Positions 1 to 12,005 of a stretch of 64,000 nt of DNA are shown here, piece after piece; position 1 is the first letter of the stretch; the number at the start of each line of letters is the position of its first letter. A model generated the notes under the pieces. It was given only the letters and a program-made list of their open reading frames with translations, made no database searches and was not told where the DNA came from. The translations under genes and the position numbers were made by a program. The stretch spans positions 744,001 to 808,000 of the forward strand of contig JAMXSV010000006.1 of the NCBI GenBank assembly GCA_027559495.1, given 5' to 3'. This DNA comes from Aurifilum marmelostoma (lineage: Eukaryota > Ascomycota > Sordariomycetes > Diaporthales > Cryphonectriaceae).

Positions 1-1443
1 GGCGCCCACTGCGTCCCAGATACAGGTGAGCTCCTCCCGCCGCCGGACACTACGCCTACAGAGGGAGAGGAGAAGAAGAAGAAGAAGAGAGGTGGAGGAA
101 GAAACGAAAAGAAAAAGTATATATAATTAAACATGCTGTCACCAGAACCCTCCTCCGCCTCCCTCCACCACCAAGTCTGGCCGTCTCTTCGGCCGAGGTG
201 GATTCGGTAAGTTCGGGAACTTGAGCCTCGTCATTGTACTACAGTGACCTTGAATATTAGTTCAACCACTCGCGATGATTTTTGTAACTCATCGATTGTT
301 GGGTTGACAGGACATCTAGGTCATGCCCTCCGCGCTCGGACGGCCGGCGCATACGGCCCGGACCTGGCAAAGAAGCTGTCGCAGCTCGTCAAGATGGAGA
401 AGAACGTCATGCGCAGCCTCGAGACTGTCGCCAAGGAGCGAATGGAAGTTGCTGTATGTCCTCATCATGAGGCCTGCCCCCATCCCACTTCACAATTTTG
501 TCTCTTCTTGCCATCTGACCCCGTGATCTCAGCAACAACTCTCCATCTGGGGTGAAGCCTGCGACGAAGACGTTTCCGATGTTACCGACAAGCTTGGTGT
601 CTTGCTCTACGAGATCGGCGAGCTCGAGGACCAATACGTCGACCGCTACGACCAGTACCGAGTGACCATCAAGAGCATCAGGAATATCGAGGCCTCAGTA
701 CAGCCCAGCCGAGACAGTGAGCAGCGCCCCCCCCCCCCTCCTGGAGTCTTCATCTGTACAGCAGCGGCTGCTCCATGTTTGTGCGCGCATGTGCTGACAC
801 CGTAGCAGGAAAGCAGAAGATCACGGACCAGATCGCCCAGCTGAAGTACAAGGAGCCGAACTCGCCCAAGATCGTCGTCCTCGAGCAGGAACTCGTCCGC
901 GCCGAGGCCGAGTCGCTGGTGGCCGAGGCACAGCTCTCCAACATAACGCGCGAGAAGATCAAGGCCGCCTACACATACCAGTTCGACGCCCTGCGCGAGC
1001 ACTGCGAGAAGGTGGCCATCATCGCCGGCTACGGAAAGCACCTCCTCGAGCTGATCGACGACACCCCCGTCACCCCAGGCGAGACCCGTGCGGCCTATGA
1101 TGGATACGAGGCTAGCAAGGCTATTATCCAGGACTGCGAGGACGCTCTTACGAACTGGGTTACGCAGAACGCTGCCGTCAGCTCCAAGCTCTCGGTGCGC
1201 GCCCGAACCCTCTCCACCCGGCGCCGGAACAACATCAAGGCACGCAGCGAGGGCGGCCACGACCTGTCGGGTCAGGACGCCCCGCTTCATGATCGGGACT
1301 CCTGGGTGCCAGCAGGACAGCACAAGGGCGAGTACGATAACTCGGAGGATGAAGACGAGGACGAGGAAGACGAGATCGCCGGCAGCGACAACGGGCTCAA
1401 TGGGGAACATCGGGGACGCACACACGAGGCCATCGCAGCGTGA
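1..1443 (+). CDS. pil1: Eisosome core component Pil1/Lsp1-like, 5' partial
   Basis: Pil1/Lsp1 proteins are BAR-domain proteins that assemble on the inner face of the plasma membrane to form eisosomes (MCC furrows). The gene runs off the left edge, so the first residues and start codon are missing. Exons read as <1-25, 146-206, 320-453, 533-716 and 809-1443, all joined by GT-AG introns in consistent phase. The spliced protein gives the family landmarks in order: APTASQIQ, a proline stretch, [11 protein letters not shown], then the BAR segment from [19 protein letters not shown] through [66 protein letters not shown] and [17 protein letters not shown]. The C-terminal tail after about 1200 is acidic and variable, as usual. 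A C10 run lies in the fourth intron. Identification is firm from motif recognition; the exact paralogue (Pil1 or Lsp1) is inferred. Confidence 0.95.
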
Positions 1444-1892
1444 GGTGGGCTGCTACCCCTTCTCGGGAAAAGGGCAGTGAGACCAAACTAGATGAGCCGA
1501 CGACGATTTAAAACTTAATGTTCTAATGACGGCACTACATAATATGGAAACAATTGCGCCATGACGGCATACACACCGGACAAACCTGCAAAGAAGGCAT
1601 AGGGGCTACCAGGTTTTCTGCGGACGGGCAATACAACAAGGATAGGGGGCACGCGGGCGGCAACAAATTGGGCGGCAATCTATCTATGATGGATGATTTT
1701 TTTTGTTGTTTTTTCCTTTCCTTTTGTTTTTCGAAGTATATCCGTTGTATTATAGTGTTAAGCAGCAATATGGACTTTCTGCCCTTCAGAGCAAGCCCAG
1801 ACCTGATCATGTCTTTCAACCTGCGTATGGGTATATATGTTCTTCTGACCACCTCTAACATCTCTTCCTCTCTCTCGTGCTTTCTTCTCACC
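1444..1892. other. Convergent intergenic region between pil1 and the LSM gene
   Basis: This gap lies between two converging stop codons and must hold both 3' UTRs and poly(A) sites. It contains a T-rich stretch near 1690-1730. I see no coding signal, RNA gene or repeat in it. Confidence 0.6.
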
Positions 1893-2385
1893 TCATATGG
1901 CGCCTTGAAGCTTCATCTGGCTAGCAAAATCTTCCTTCTCGATCCTCACGATATGCTCTCCGGGGACGACCACCAGCCCCAAGTACCGATGCGACATCTC
2001 CATCTTGACGCTCTTCTCGCCCGCCTCGGCGCTCTCCTCGGCGGCCTGCGCAAGCTGCTCGGTAGAGGGTTGACGGTACTCGTATGTGTAGCCCAAGACA
2101 ATGTTTTGGTCCTGGAATCGTACATGTAACTTCTTGTCAGATCATGGCGGACAAAGTTGAGCGGGGGGGGGGGTGTGGTGGGGAAGGGGACCAGGCGATG
2201 CGTCGTACCGGATCAGTGCATTTAAAATCGCCCCAAAACATCCTCCCGTCCGTGGTGTGCACGCGCAGCTTCCTGTTGAGCAGCGACGAGAGGAACTCGT
2301 GGGCTGTGTCCTTGTCCATGGCTGGTGGTGGTTGTTGTGGTGGAGGAGGGGACACCTCGTCCATGTTTTCCGCCTGTGTCGCCAT
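1893..2385 (-). CDS. naa38: LSM-domain NatC auxiliary subunit (NAA38/LSMD1/Mak31-like)
   Basis: The product is a small Sm-fold protein. LSMD1/Naa38/Mak31 is the auxiliary subunit of the NatC N-terminal acetyltransferase, which acts cotranslationally on ribosomes. Two exons (2385-2209 and 2111-1893) flank a 97-nt intron in phase 0, giving 131 residues. After an acidic, proline-rich N-terminus of about 28 residues comes the Sm1 motif, LLNRKLRVHTTDGRMFWGDF then KCTDPDQNIVLGYTYEY. A charged insert follows (about 75-95), then Sm2, RYLGLVVVPGEHIVRIE. The single-G-H-I Sm2 form and the CTD-xxNIVL end of Sm1 fit LSMD1 better than the spliceosomal Lsm proteins. An in-frame ATG 10 codons upstream (2415) has a poor context; 2385 has A at -3 and G at +4, so I prefer it. 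The gene is divergent from XPG. Confidence 0.85.
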
Positions 2386-3040
2386 TTTTCTTCTTGTGAC
2401 TACTGTCTCTTGCATACAGAAATCAAGTTGCTTTGAAACTTGGCCCTGAATTGGTCTCCGGCCCACGAGACTCGCGGCTGGGCCGGAGAATGTCGCTGCA
2501 CTGTAGACTTGATGTTGGGGGTGGGAATGTCTCGTAGCAGAGCGCTGCTGTGGAGCGCTGGAAGTTGGGTTCACAGCAGCGGATCGGCGAGAGACACTGG
2601 GGTTCGCGGGTCCAATCCCCCCTGGGGGTTTGTCTTTCCCCCTCCAAATTTTCCCCGTGACGGGGCGGCGGACTCGCGTGTCCATGTATGACGCAGTGGT
2701 AAGGCTTTAGTGGGGCAGCACTTAAGCAGGTCAGCCTAACGCGCCCTGAAGCGTGCAAGCGACGCTGATGACTTTCTCTGGTCTCGGGATTCCAGGCAAC
2801 AAGCTTCTTGTCTCGAGTTCCTTTCAATTTGCTCTCAGTTTGCTCTCCTAGTATCCTCCAGATGGGCAATGCCTGCTCTGGGCCCACGACGATGACTCTT
2901 TACGCTCCTACGTAGGCATTTCTTTTGACAGGATCTGCCCCGGGAACTCCTCCGCCAGTCCATTCTCTCTTTCTCTCACCCGACCACCCTGAATCGACGC
3001 CTTCCGATCCGCTGACAACGATCACGCCGCCGCCGCCAAC
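2386..3040. promoter_or_regulatory. Shared divergent promoter region, NAA38 and XPG
   Basis: This stretch separates two start codons that face away from each other, so it must carry both promoters and leaders. A CT-rich stretch at about 2935-3000 just ahead of the XPG start looks like a fungal 5' leader. No individual factor site is claimed. Confidence 0.5.
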
Positions 3041-6000
3041 ATGGGTGTCCAAGGCCTCTGGCAGGTCCTCTCCCCCTCAGCCCGCCCCACAAATCTCGCG
3101 ACCCTGAACAAGAAGCGCCTCGCCGTCGACGCCTCCATCTGGATCTACCAATTCCTCAAGGCCGTGCGCGACAAAGAGGGCAACGCCCTGCGCAACAGCC
3201 ACGTCGTCGGCTTCTTCCGCCGCATATGCAAGCTGCTGTGGTTCGGCATCAAGCCCGTCTTCGTCTTTGACGGCGGCGCACCCGCGCTCAAGAGGGCCAC
3301 ATTGCAGGGGCGGCGCCGGCGGCGGGAGGGCCGACGTGAGGATGCGGTGCGCACGGCGGGCAGGCTGCTCGCCGTGCAGATGCAACGGATCGCTGAAGAG
3401 GAGGACCAGAGGCGGAAAGAGGCCAGGGCGGGAGGACGGGATGCTGGCGAGGGGGGGGAGGAGGGGACGGCGTGCCTGAGGGCGAAGCGCTGCCGGACAT
3501 GGAAAATATGGTGTACGCCGAGGAGGCCTTCACGGCCAAGTCGGAGAGGAAGAAGGAGAAAAAGTTCTTTCGCCAGGACCAGTACCATCTACCCGAACTC
3601 CAGACCAGCATCGAGCAGATGGGCCGCCCCGATGACCCGCGCATCATGAGCGTCGAGGAGCTGGAGGAGTACGCGCGGCAGTTCAACAGCGGTGAGGACG
3701 TCAACCTGTACGATTTTGGCAAGATCGACTTTGATGGGGATTTCTTCAAGTCTCTGCCCGCGGCGGACCGCTATAACATCCTCAACGCCGCTAGGGTGAG
3801 AAGTCGGCTCAGGATGGGCCTGAGCAAGGAGCAGTTGGAGGTCATGTTCCCAAACCGGATGGACTTCTCGCGGTTCCAGATCGAGCGCGTCCAGGAGCGG
3901 AACCGGCTTACCCAGAGGCTCATGTATGAGATGAACATGGCTGGCACGGATCTCACGGTCGGTGGAGGCGGACGTGTGGCGGGCGAGAGGAATCGGGAGT
4001 ATATTCTCGTCAAGAACGACGGCGTTGAGGGCGGCTATGCACTCGGCGTTCTGACGCAGGAGAAGGACATTGGTGAGAGACATAAGCCGATCGACGTTGA
4101 CGCCTTGCAGCTGAGGTTCGCAACGCGAGACGAAGAGGAGGACGACGAATGGGAAGACGACGAGGACTTCGAAGATGTGCCTATTGAGGGCGTGAATCGG
4201 CTGCCCAAACCCAGCGGTCGCGAACAGCAGATACGAGATGACAACGACGACTCGATGTTTGTGGATAATGGCGAAGATGACGAGGCAATGTTTGTAGGAC
4301 AGAAGGCCGAAGACCAGCTCATGGCAGACGAAGACGAGGACGTCGCAAGAGCAATAGAGCTGTCTCTCAAGAATCAACATGGCGTCGGAAAGGAGACGGG
4401 CGAGGCCGAGGAGGAGGATTTTGAAGATGTTTCGATACCCCAGTGGGAGCAGAGGGCAGTCGACAATGTGCCGAAGCCCATAACTTCAACCCGCGGGGCA
4501 ATGGTTGCACACATCATTAACAACAGAGCCAACGCAGCCGTTCCGAAGAAGAAGCAGCACGTCGAGGACGACAGCGACAGCGAGGAGGACTTTCAGGCCG
4601 CCTTGGCCGTTGCGAGAAAGAAGAAGCAGGTTGAGGCGTCCAAGGCGAAGCCATCAGCTCCGATAAAACCGAACGTGAAGAATCCCTTCGGCGGCCCACT
4701 TCCATTCGAGAAGCTAGACTGGAGGACTTCTATATTTGAGAAGAAGCCGCAGCCGAAAACAGACGTGCAAGTACGGAAAGAAGCAAATGACAAGGCCGCT
4801 GAGACTGGAGGGGGCTTCTCCATCGAGATACCAGACGGCGGGGGCCAAGCGCAACAGGAGGTCAGCATGGAAGGCGGCTTCGAGAAAGAACCCGTGGAAG
4901 ATGATGCGCCGAGACCCTTGCCCCCATGGATGATCCACGACGACACAGATATCCGGGACAAGGTTCGAGACCAACAGCGCGCGCACAACGAGATTAATGA
5001 AGAGGACGAGAGTTTGGCTCGGGAACAAGGGCAGCTGCGAAGGCGGCGGCGACAGAACGAGATCGTTGAGATCGATTCATCTGACGATGACAACGATGAT
5101 ATCGAGATTCTGGATGCTCCACCTGCGAAATCAGAGAGCCCGATGATCACAAAGAGTTCCTTTGAGCCAGTATCTGCACCTCCAGACAGAACCTCCGGAG
5201 TCGGCTCTGAAGAAGCACCCACAGACCTGCAAGAAGACGCCAGTCCTGAAAGAGAGGCCGAAAATGAAGTAACGAACCTCCAGAATGAGCCTTCTTTGCG
5301 CTCACCTTCTCCAGAAATGGAGGAGTTTGTGGAAGTCGAAATACCATCAGCTAAGCCTTCTCTAGAGCTGGCAACGACACAAAACAAGATTGGGCAAGAT
5401 TCAGAAGAGCCTGCATTCGAGGACGTGGAAATGCAACAGCATAATACCGCCACAGAACAAGCTGCGTCGGAAGCTGGACAGCGGTTGGTGTCCGAAGAGC
5501 CCGAGTTCGAAGATGTCGTGCCGCCAACGCCACCGATAGCCCAACAGGAAAGAATCGAGGGACTGGCAGAAGTGCCCGAACAAGCTGATGATGTTGACGC
5601 GTTTGCAGAGGGCGAGTACGACGAGTTTAGTGATCCCGAAGACGAACAACTCATGGCACAGCTGGCCGAGGAGGCAGAAGAGCACGCACGCTTCGCAAGC
5701 GAGCTGAACAAGAAGCCGGCACAGCTATCCCAGGAGGAGTACGAGCGTGAGCTGCGGCAGCTGCGGAACCAGCAGAAGAAAGACAGGCGAGATGCCGACG
5801 AGGTCACGCAGATCATGGTGACTGAGTGTCAGGCCCTGCTGCGCCTGTTTGGCATCCCCTACATCACAGCTCCCATGGAGGCCGAAGCACAATGTGCCGA
5901 GCTTGTCTCACTCGGCCTCGTGGACGGCATCGTGACGGACGATTCGGATATCTTCCTCTTTGGTGGCACGCGCGTGTACAAGAACATGTTCAACAGCAAC

Positions 6001-6900
6001 AAGCTGGTAGAATGCTATCTTGCAGCAGACCTGGAGAAGGACCTCTCGCTGTCACGCGAGCAGCTCATCTCCATCGCGCACCTCCTGGGCTCCGACTACA
6101 CAGAGGGCATTCCCGGCATTGGTCCGGTGACAGCAGTCGAGATCTTGTCTGAGTTTCCTGGGCGGGAGGGTCTCATACATTTCAAGGAGTGGTGGACCGA
6201 AGTGCAGGCCAACCCGAACCGGCCCAAGGAGGCGGACTCAAGCTCGACCTTCCGGCGCAAGTTCCGCAAGAGCAACGCGGCGAAGCTCTTTCTCCCCACC
6301 AGCTTCCCCTCCCCGGCCGTCTACGAGGCCTACCTAAAACCGGACGTGGATCACGACCCGGAGCCCTTCCAGTGGGGCGTGCCCGACCTCGACGGCCTGC
6401 GACGGTTCCTGATGGCGACCATTGGCTGGACTCAGGAGCGCACGGACGAGGTGCTCGTGCCGGTGATCCGTGACATGAACCGCAGGGAGATCGAGGGCAC
6501 GCAGAGCAACATCACCAGATACTTTGAGGGAAGCGTAGGTGTCGGTGCGAAGGAGGCCTTTGCACCCAGACAGAGGGCCAAGGGGAGCAGGAGGATGGCT
6601 GCTGCCGTGGACAAGTTGAGGGCGAGCACAGGAAAGGATACTCTCTCCGCTGTCGATGAGACTGGTGAGGTGGAGCAGCAGGAGGAGGGCGCTGCTGCCA
6701 ACTCGGCAAAGGCCAGCGGGAAGAGTACAACAAGTGGACGAAAGCGCAAGATGCGCGCCCCAGCTGTGGTGGATAGTGACGATGAAAATGGCAATGATGA
6801 TGAGGATTTTGTCGATGAAGATGGACAAGAGGCGAACAGAAATGGCAGACAGAAGAAGAAGGTGAAGGCAAAGGGCAAAGGAAAGGCGAGAAAAGCATAG
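3041..6900 (+). CDS. rad13: DNA repair endonuclease XPG/Rad2/Rad13, with an apparent frameshift
   Basis: XPG/Rad13 makes the 3' incision in nucleotide excision repair, in the nucleus with TFIIH. The N region is in frame from the ATG at 3041: MGVQGLWQVLSPSARP, DASIWIYQFLKAVRDKEG, FGIKPVFVFDGGAPALKR. The rest lies one frame back, from about 3460 to the TAG at 6898-6900. That part holds QDQYHLPELQ, a UIM-like ARAIELSLKNQ (about 4345-4377), a long acidic spacer, the I region (APMEAEAQCAELVSLGLVDG, TDDSDIFLFGG at 5865-5967), the H2TH segment (GSDYTEGIPGIGPVTAVEIL), a PIP box (QSNITRYF, 6502-6525) and a basic nuclear-localisation tail. The frames meet at a run of eight Gs (3451-3458), where one missing G would give about 1286 residues, normal for the family. 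Catalytic acidic residues of both nuclease halves appear present. Family assignment is firm; whether the break is real is unknown. Confidence 0.93.
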
Positions 6901-7567
6901 ATGTACATCTGTCAGGGTCTAGAGATTTCACTAAGTGGAATTCACAAATGCCAAATGGAGATGCCATCTGAATTTATACTGACTGTCTTTCATCATGAGA
7001 AAGTGAACACAAAACTCAAAAGAGGCAACACAGGACAAGCAGTACTGCAGGTGAATTCAATATCAAGCCCACCAAGTAGCTTGGCCCAATCAAATCCGTC
7101 ATCACTACTTAGTTATTTATGCACTCGGTTGGCACTTGCCAGATAATATATTGAGACAGCCTCGTTCCTGCCTCACAATCTCCCGAGTTTCATCTGCTTA
7201 CATAATACCAATCTCCAGGCCCACCCAAGCTCCGGCTCCGCGGTCTGATTGGCGAATGGCCGCGAGCCCGACCTCTTCCGAGCTCCATTGGATTTTTTCC
7301 CGTTGCTGACCTCGCCTTGGCCTCAGCGTCCGCCCTCGCCTCGCCTGCCCACCCCCGTATCGTGAAACCTGCGGCATCGACTGAACCTCGCTCCATCGCA
7401 CGACCCCCAATCTCCTCTCTCTCTCTTTTCAAGCGGACATCCTGCCCTTCTCCTCAAAACCCGATCGAGAGACCACATCACCACCGTGGTCATCCAGCGA
7501 AGATATCCGAAAAAAAGCCAGAGGGATTTTTTCCAGATCGGTCAACGCGACAACCACCAGCCAAAAG
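6901..7567 (+). promoter_or_regulatory. XPG 3' UTR and ATP synthase g promoter/leader
   Basis: This tandem gap should hold the XPG terminator on the left and the promoter of the next gene on the right. An inverted CCAAT (ATTGG) occurs near 7248 and a CT-rich leader at about 7400-7470. I see no further gene. Confidence 0.5.
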
Positions 7568-8524
7568 ATGTCCTCCGCCCTCGCACGCCCTCTCCTCCGG
7601 CGGCCGCTGCAGCCCCTCCGCAGCATCGCCGCCCGCCGCTTCGAGAGCACCGCCTCCTCGACCGCACAAAAGACAGCCGAGGGCGCCAAGAACGCCGCCG
7701 GCGAGTACAAGGCCAAGGCTGCCGAGGGTCTGTCGCGCGTCACCTCTGCCGCGGGGCCTGCCATTGCTGGTGCCGCCAAGGGTGTCTCGAGTGCCCTGGG
7801 TAGGGTGGGCGGCCGCACGGGGAGGTTGATTGCCTTTGTTGAGCGTATGTGTTGTGCCCTTGTTTTTTGTCCCCCAGAGGGATGAGACTAGTGGGGAGGC
7901 GTCAGAGAAAGAGAAGATTTGGGGCAGCAGAGAGTTGCAGGTCGAGCGAGAGAAAGAGAAGCGAATACGGACAAAAGAAAAGAAACATGGCGAGAGGGAA
8001 GAAATGATGGGAAGAAGTGCTGTGCTGAGTTGTCTGCTAATGTTGGTAATTCTCCCCAAACAGGCCAGGTTCCTTTCGTCGTCTACTACAGCAAGGTCGG
8101 CCTCGAGCTGGGCAAGCTCGTTTTCAGGGGCCAGAAGATGGATCCTCCGTAAGTCGCTCTCTTCCCCATGACGAGGGTGGGATCAAGATCCCCCATCGCT
8201 GTCAGAACACCTAAAGACAGACAGAAAGGCCGCTGACCTGAACCCGTTTTCCGCTCTCACAGCTCCGTCGCCACCTTCCAGAGCTACTTCAACCGCGCCC
8301 TCAGCGCCCTCAAGAACCCCGGCACTCTCCTCCAGTCAACCGCCTCCAGCGCCGCCGCCACCACCCCGTCATCAGCCGTCTCGCGCCTCCAGAACATCTC
8401 GCGCGCACAGCTCGTGGGCGGCGGTGTCCTGCTCGCCGAAGTCCTGGGCTTCTTCACCGTTGGCGAGATGATCGGTCGCTTCAAGCTGGTTGGATACCAC
8501 GGCGAGACAGCGCACCACCACTAG
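7568..8524 (+). CDS. atp20: Mitochondrial F1Fo ATP synthase subunit g
   Basis: Subunit g is a small inner-membrane protein of the Fo sector. It supports ATP synthase dimerisation and crista shape. Three exons (7568-7844, 8064-8148, 8263-8524) give 207 residues. The first about 25 residues are rich in Arg, Leu and Ala (LARPLLRRPLQPLRSIAARR), a typical mitochondrial targeting peptide. An Ala/Lys-rich helical stretch follows, then the family core VPFVVYYSKVGLELGKLVFR spanning exon 2. The last exon encodes SVATFQSYFNRALSALKNPG and a C-terminal membrane helix, LVGGGVLLAEVLGFFTVGEM, with a glycine-rich GxxxG-like face. The intron ends are GT-AG and all phases agree. The stop falls after a His-rich end. 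It is ordinary in size and order for a filamentous fungus. Confidence 0.93.
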
Positions 8525-10228
8525 AATATCAATGTCTAGGCGTGGGGAGTGTGGTTTATAGGGGTCTCTTGGAAGAGTCTTGCGTGGAAGGACTGCCAAG
8601 GCTCAAAACCGGAGGTCAGTGTTTTTGATAGAAGGGAGGAAGGCGGGACCTTGATAATGCTCGAGACAGCGGTCAGCTCAGCATCATAGACCATGTTTTC
8701 AGAGTTGGTGGACAAATCCGGTCCATCCTTCGCGATCTAGGAACAAAAAAGCTATGGAGTATAGAGAGGAGGGGGGGGGGGGGAGGTCGAGCATAGAACA
8801 CGGCAATGGAGCTCCAGGGTTTAGGGCATGGCCTCGTCACGATTTCGCACCGCTCGCCTTACTTCCTCTCGACCAGTTGCGTCACATACACTCTGCACTG
8901 ATAGGGCGCCGAGCAATATCAACTGAGCACAGTGAAGGCAAAACGCTGTTGTTTCTTGTGGAACCTGGGGTTTGGCAATTCGCGTCCCGTGGTCTCTCTA
9001 CGGGCCTGTCCTGGACTTTTTGTGTATATTCCGAGGTTCCTTCTCCCTTGTGTGCACATACATAGAGAGGAGGACGGAGAACCTCAAGGACTTTTATTTC
9101 ATTTGTATCATGTAATATCAGTTTCACACCAGGCTCGTGCTTCATGACATGGTGATCAGAACGACCAGCTCTCAAGGTCCTTCTGCAGAAGCGCATGGCC
9201 GTCTCGATGCCAGTGACTACACTACTATCCTGTCTCGAGGGGAGAGGCAGCACGTTGACTCAATGCTGAGGGCCCTCCGTCCATGCGATCCACGTGCTGG
9301 TCACTACGACGTAGATAGGTATACCTATAGTATTCGCATCGAGTACGAGCTACCCAATCTCCCTCGATGCCAGTAAGAAATCTCCCAACCAAGACCGAAT
9401 CCAGTCAATCATCAAATCGAGTCCCAAAGTTTCCCAGCATCGTATCCACTCGGAGTGAACATCTGACCGTCACGGCAAAATAGACAAGGCGGCCCAAGCC
9501 AGACTTCTCCTCTCCCTGCTGATCCCAGCCATCCATCTCCGTCTCTTCAAAAGGGCCGTTGAGGTCGAAACGCTACCTACACACCACGGACAAACAAACC
9601 AAAGAGCGCAACGCTGCTGGCCCTTTTTCTCCCCCGTGTGTCTGAAGGTGTACCAATGTGCGGGGTCTGCGGGGAAGAAAAATGATGTGTAATAAAGTAG
9701 AAGAGATAGAATGAAATAGCAGGCCCCAGGCAAAGAAGAGGGGATAAATACAACCGCAATCCAGGGTCAACACGCCAGTGCAGGTACGTAAAACTTCTCA
9801 CTACATACATCCACCAAATTCAAGGAGGTTTAAAAAACATGAATATGTAAAAAGCAACATACTAGCAAAAGTTAATACACCGTATATGCGTGTCGTACAT
9901 GAAAGGAAGGGGTGGGGGAGGTGGCGGAAGGATTGGGGTCGTCTGCTCGCGAGGAACTTCCTTAAAGAACGAAAGCTGCATAAGGGTCTATTATTCTTGC
10001 ATGATCAGTACATAGCGTGTGTGTGTGTGCCATGGGGGGGGGGGGGGTTTGCTTGGCAGCCCTCACAAGTATTGGCTTGCCCGAGAGTGTGTGTAATTTA
10101 CCACACCAAAGCAAGGGCCGCAAGAACAGGCCGTATGGTGCTGAGAGGCCTGAATTTGTTTAATGCAGGAGGCTGGTTGGAGGGCTAATCTCATGAGGAC
10201 CGGACCAACCACTGGGTATCAAGAACCC

Positions 10229-10246
10229 GGGGGGGGGGGGGGGGGG
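10229..10246 (+). repeat. Poly-G tract (18 G)
   Basis: Eighteen consecutive Gs. Similar pure tracts are 8771-8783 (13 G), 10034-10047 (14 G) and 18464-18479 (16 C). They sit outside genes. Their exact lengths are suspect in any assembly, and such tracts can form quadruplex DNA. Confidence 0.9.
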
Positions 10247-10437
10247 AGGAACAAGATTACATGGACAACTAGTAAGCAAAGAGAACCCTGGGCCTGTTCT
10301 GGCGGCCGGACCTTGCCGTGGTTTGTGGCGTTTTTACCACCCTCTCGGTAACCTTTTCCCTTCCGAGCGAGCAGATAGGTTGTAGCAAAGAAGGCGAGAG
10401 CGGAAAAACGAATCCTGCTGGGGTTTTGGGGGCCAGA

Positions 10438-10463
10438 GAGGTGCTGCTACGTAGCAGCACCTC
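10438..10463. repeat. Perfect 26-bp palindrome
   Basis: The 13-base arm GAGGTGCTGCTAC is followed at once by its exact reverse complement, with no spacer. It lies in the convergent gene-free region. As DNA it could extrude a cruciform or bind a dimeric protein; as RNA it would form a hairpin on either strand. Function is unknown. Confidence 0.9.
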
Positions 10464-12005
10464 GGGGGAGAGTTGCTTGACCAGGAAGGACCCTTCATGA
10501 TGCAGTCACAAGCTACAGGAAAGAGGAGAGGCGCCGGGGCTGGCCTGAGCATAATGATCCTGTGCTGCAGGGGTTCGAGCTGTGGTCACGATACCGACGA
10601 GCAGAGATGGGCTGAGCAGGCTCGGTGACCAGACTACTGATGTAACACCGCACATCCATCAACCTGCACTGGATCATGATACGCCGCCAGATGTTGCAGC
10701 GCATAATCGGTGGGAGAAAAGGGTGGGGGGCCCGGAGGAGCCAGGGGGGTTGACTGTCTCTTCCAGGGCAACGGAACAGTGCCGCGTGTTGTCTTGGGCA
10801 ATGCTGTTGATGCTTTTGCTTACCCCATCTGGCCAGCTGCATATGTCGTTGGCTGTACTTGGCTGTGTGTGCAAGAGCCATGCCAGCGCAAGTGCATAGC
10901 CTCGGTTCCTCATCCTGGAATGGGCCAACCACACGGCCTGATCCGGGTGCGTCATCTTCTTGGTGGTGATGGTGGTGGTGGTGGTGGCGGCGGCGGCGGC
11001 GAGCAGCTTGATCTTGGCTTTTCCATGGGCAGAGACGGCTGGGAGCGAATCCCTCAGACACAGTAGACGTAATATGTTTCCTTTTGGCGGCATAGGGCAT
11101 CAGTGGTGGCAAGGATTCACAATGGCCGGCCTTGGAGTGAAGACGTACGATCGCGAGACCGGCTATGGAAGCAGTTGAAGACGGACACCAATGAATGGAA
11201 GAGCCATCTGTATTTGCTGTCGCAGACGAGTAGAAACTTCGAACCTAGGACTCTGAAGCCATTATTCGCAGACCCGGGATCCAAAGGTCACACAGGAGCA
11301 AACAGAAGACGACCATCAAACTCAATCAAATCAAAAGTGCTCGAGTACCTCATGCATGGTACCTGACCTTTATGCCCAATTCGAGAAGCCATGACACATC
11401 CCTTTCAATGCCTGCGGAAAATGGCAAACGCCGCCGCCGCCGCCGAATTCTTACTCCGTGAATAAGACCAGAATCCTATCCACCAAAATCGTGGCAAGTC
11501 TCGTAATTAATTTTTGGGTTGGTCTGAAATGAATTATCCAGAGAGATGTCGATATGGAAGATCAATGATATCAGACAACAGGATCGAAGGTCATGAACCG
11601 TAGGAGTCAATATGAAGTCCCTCGGGCACCGACCCTGAAGCAATGCTTAGCTCTATATAGTATCCAGTACTTGAGCTGCGCATTGAGTCATCGAGGGCTG
11701 GGCTTTGTTCGAGTTGCCGCTCGTCCGCCTCCGCCGCAACACGGTGTGATGAGGTGAGCGAAGAACTGTACAGGGCTGCCTCGGACTTTGTTTCCTACAG
11801 AAACACACCAAGCACAAGGGCATCCCCTGCTGCCAGATATGTCCAAGTCTCGGCAGCCAGTCGTCGATCCCGACGCCGTCTGGGAGAACACTGAATCGGG
11901 CTGCTGGCTCGCAGCTGGAAAGAGGTGGACTTTCAAAATTCGAGAGCGCGGTACCGAGACCTCTGCAGGGTCGAGACCGCGGCTGCAGGTGGCTGTGAGG
12001 ATAGC

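Larger units (their letters stand above)
8525..12005. other. 3.5 kb convergent gene-free region
   Basis: The stretch lies between the stop of ATP synthase g and the spliced stop of the methyltransferase. It holds long G tracts (8771-8783, 10034-10047, 10229-10246), a 26-bp perfect palindrome (10438-10463), a GGT/GCG trinucleotide-rich patch (about 10965-11005) and a short GCC repeat near 11430. ORFs on both strands look random: biased low-complexity composition and no family motifs. I cannot support a gene here. Confidence 0.55.

Noticed and set aside
2590..2720. tRNA-like A box and B box fragments (GGTTCGCGGGTCC and TGACGCAGTGGTAAGGC)
   Set aside because: The B-like element precedes the A-like element and lacks the GGTTCRANNCC form. 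No acceptor stem or anticodon arm could be formed.
4593..5816. 407-codon ORF on the minus strand
   Set aside because: It is antisense to the acidic XPG spacer; its Ser-rich composition is the mirror of GAG/GAC codons.
11228..11262. TTCGAACC on the minus strand as a possible tRNA T-arm
   Set aside because: The flanking bases do not pair into a T stem and no other arms were found.
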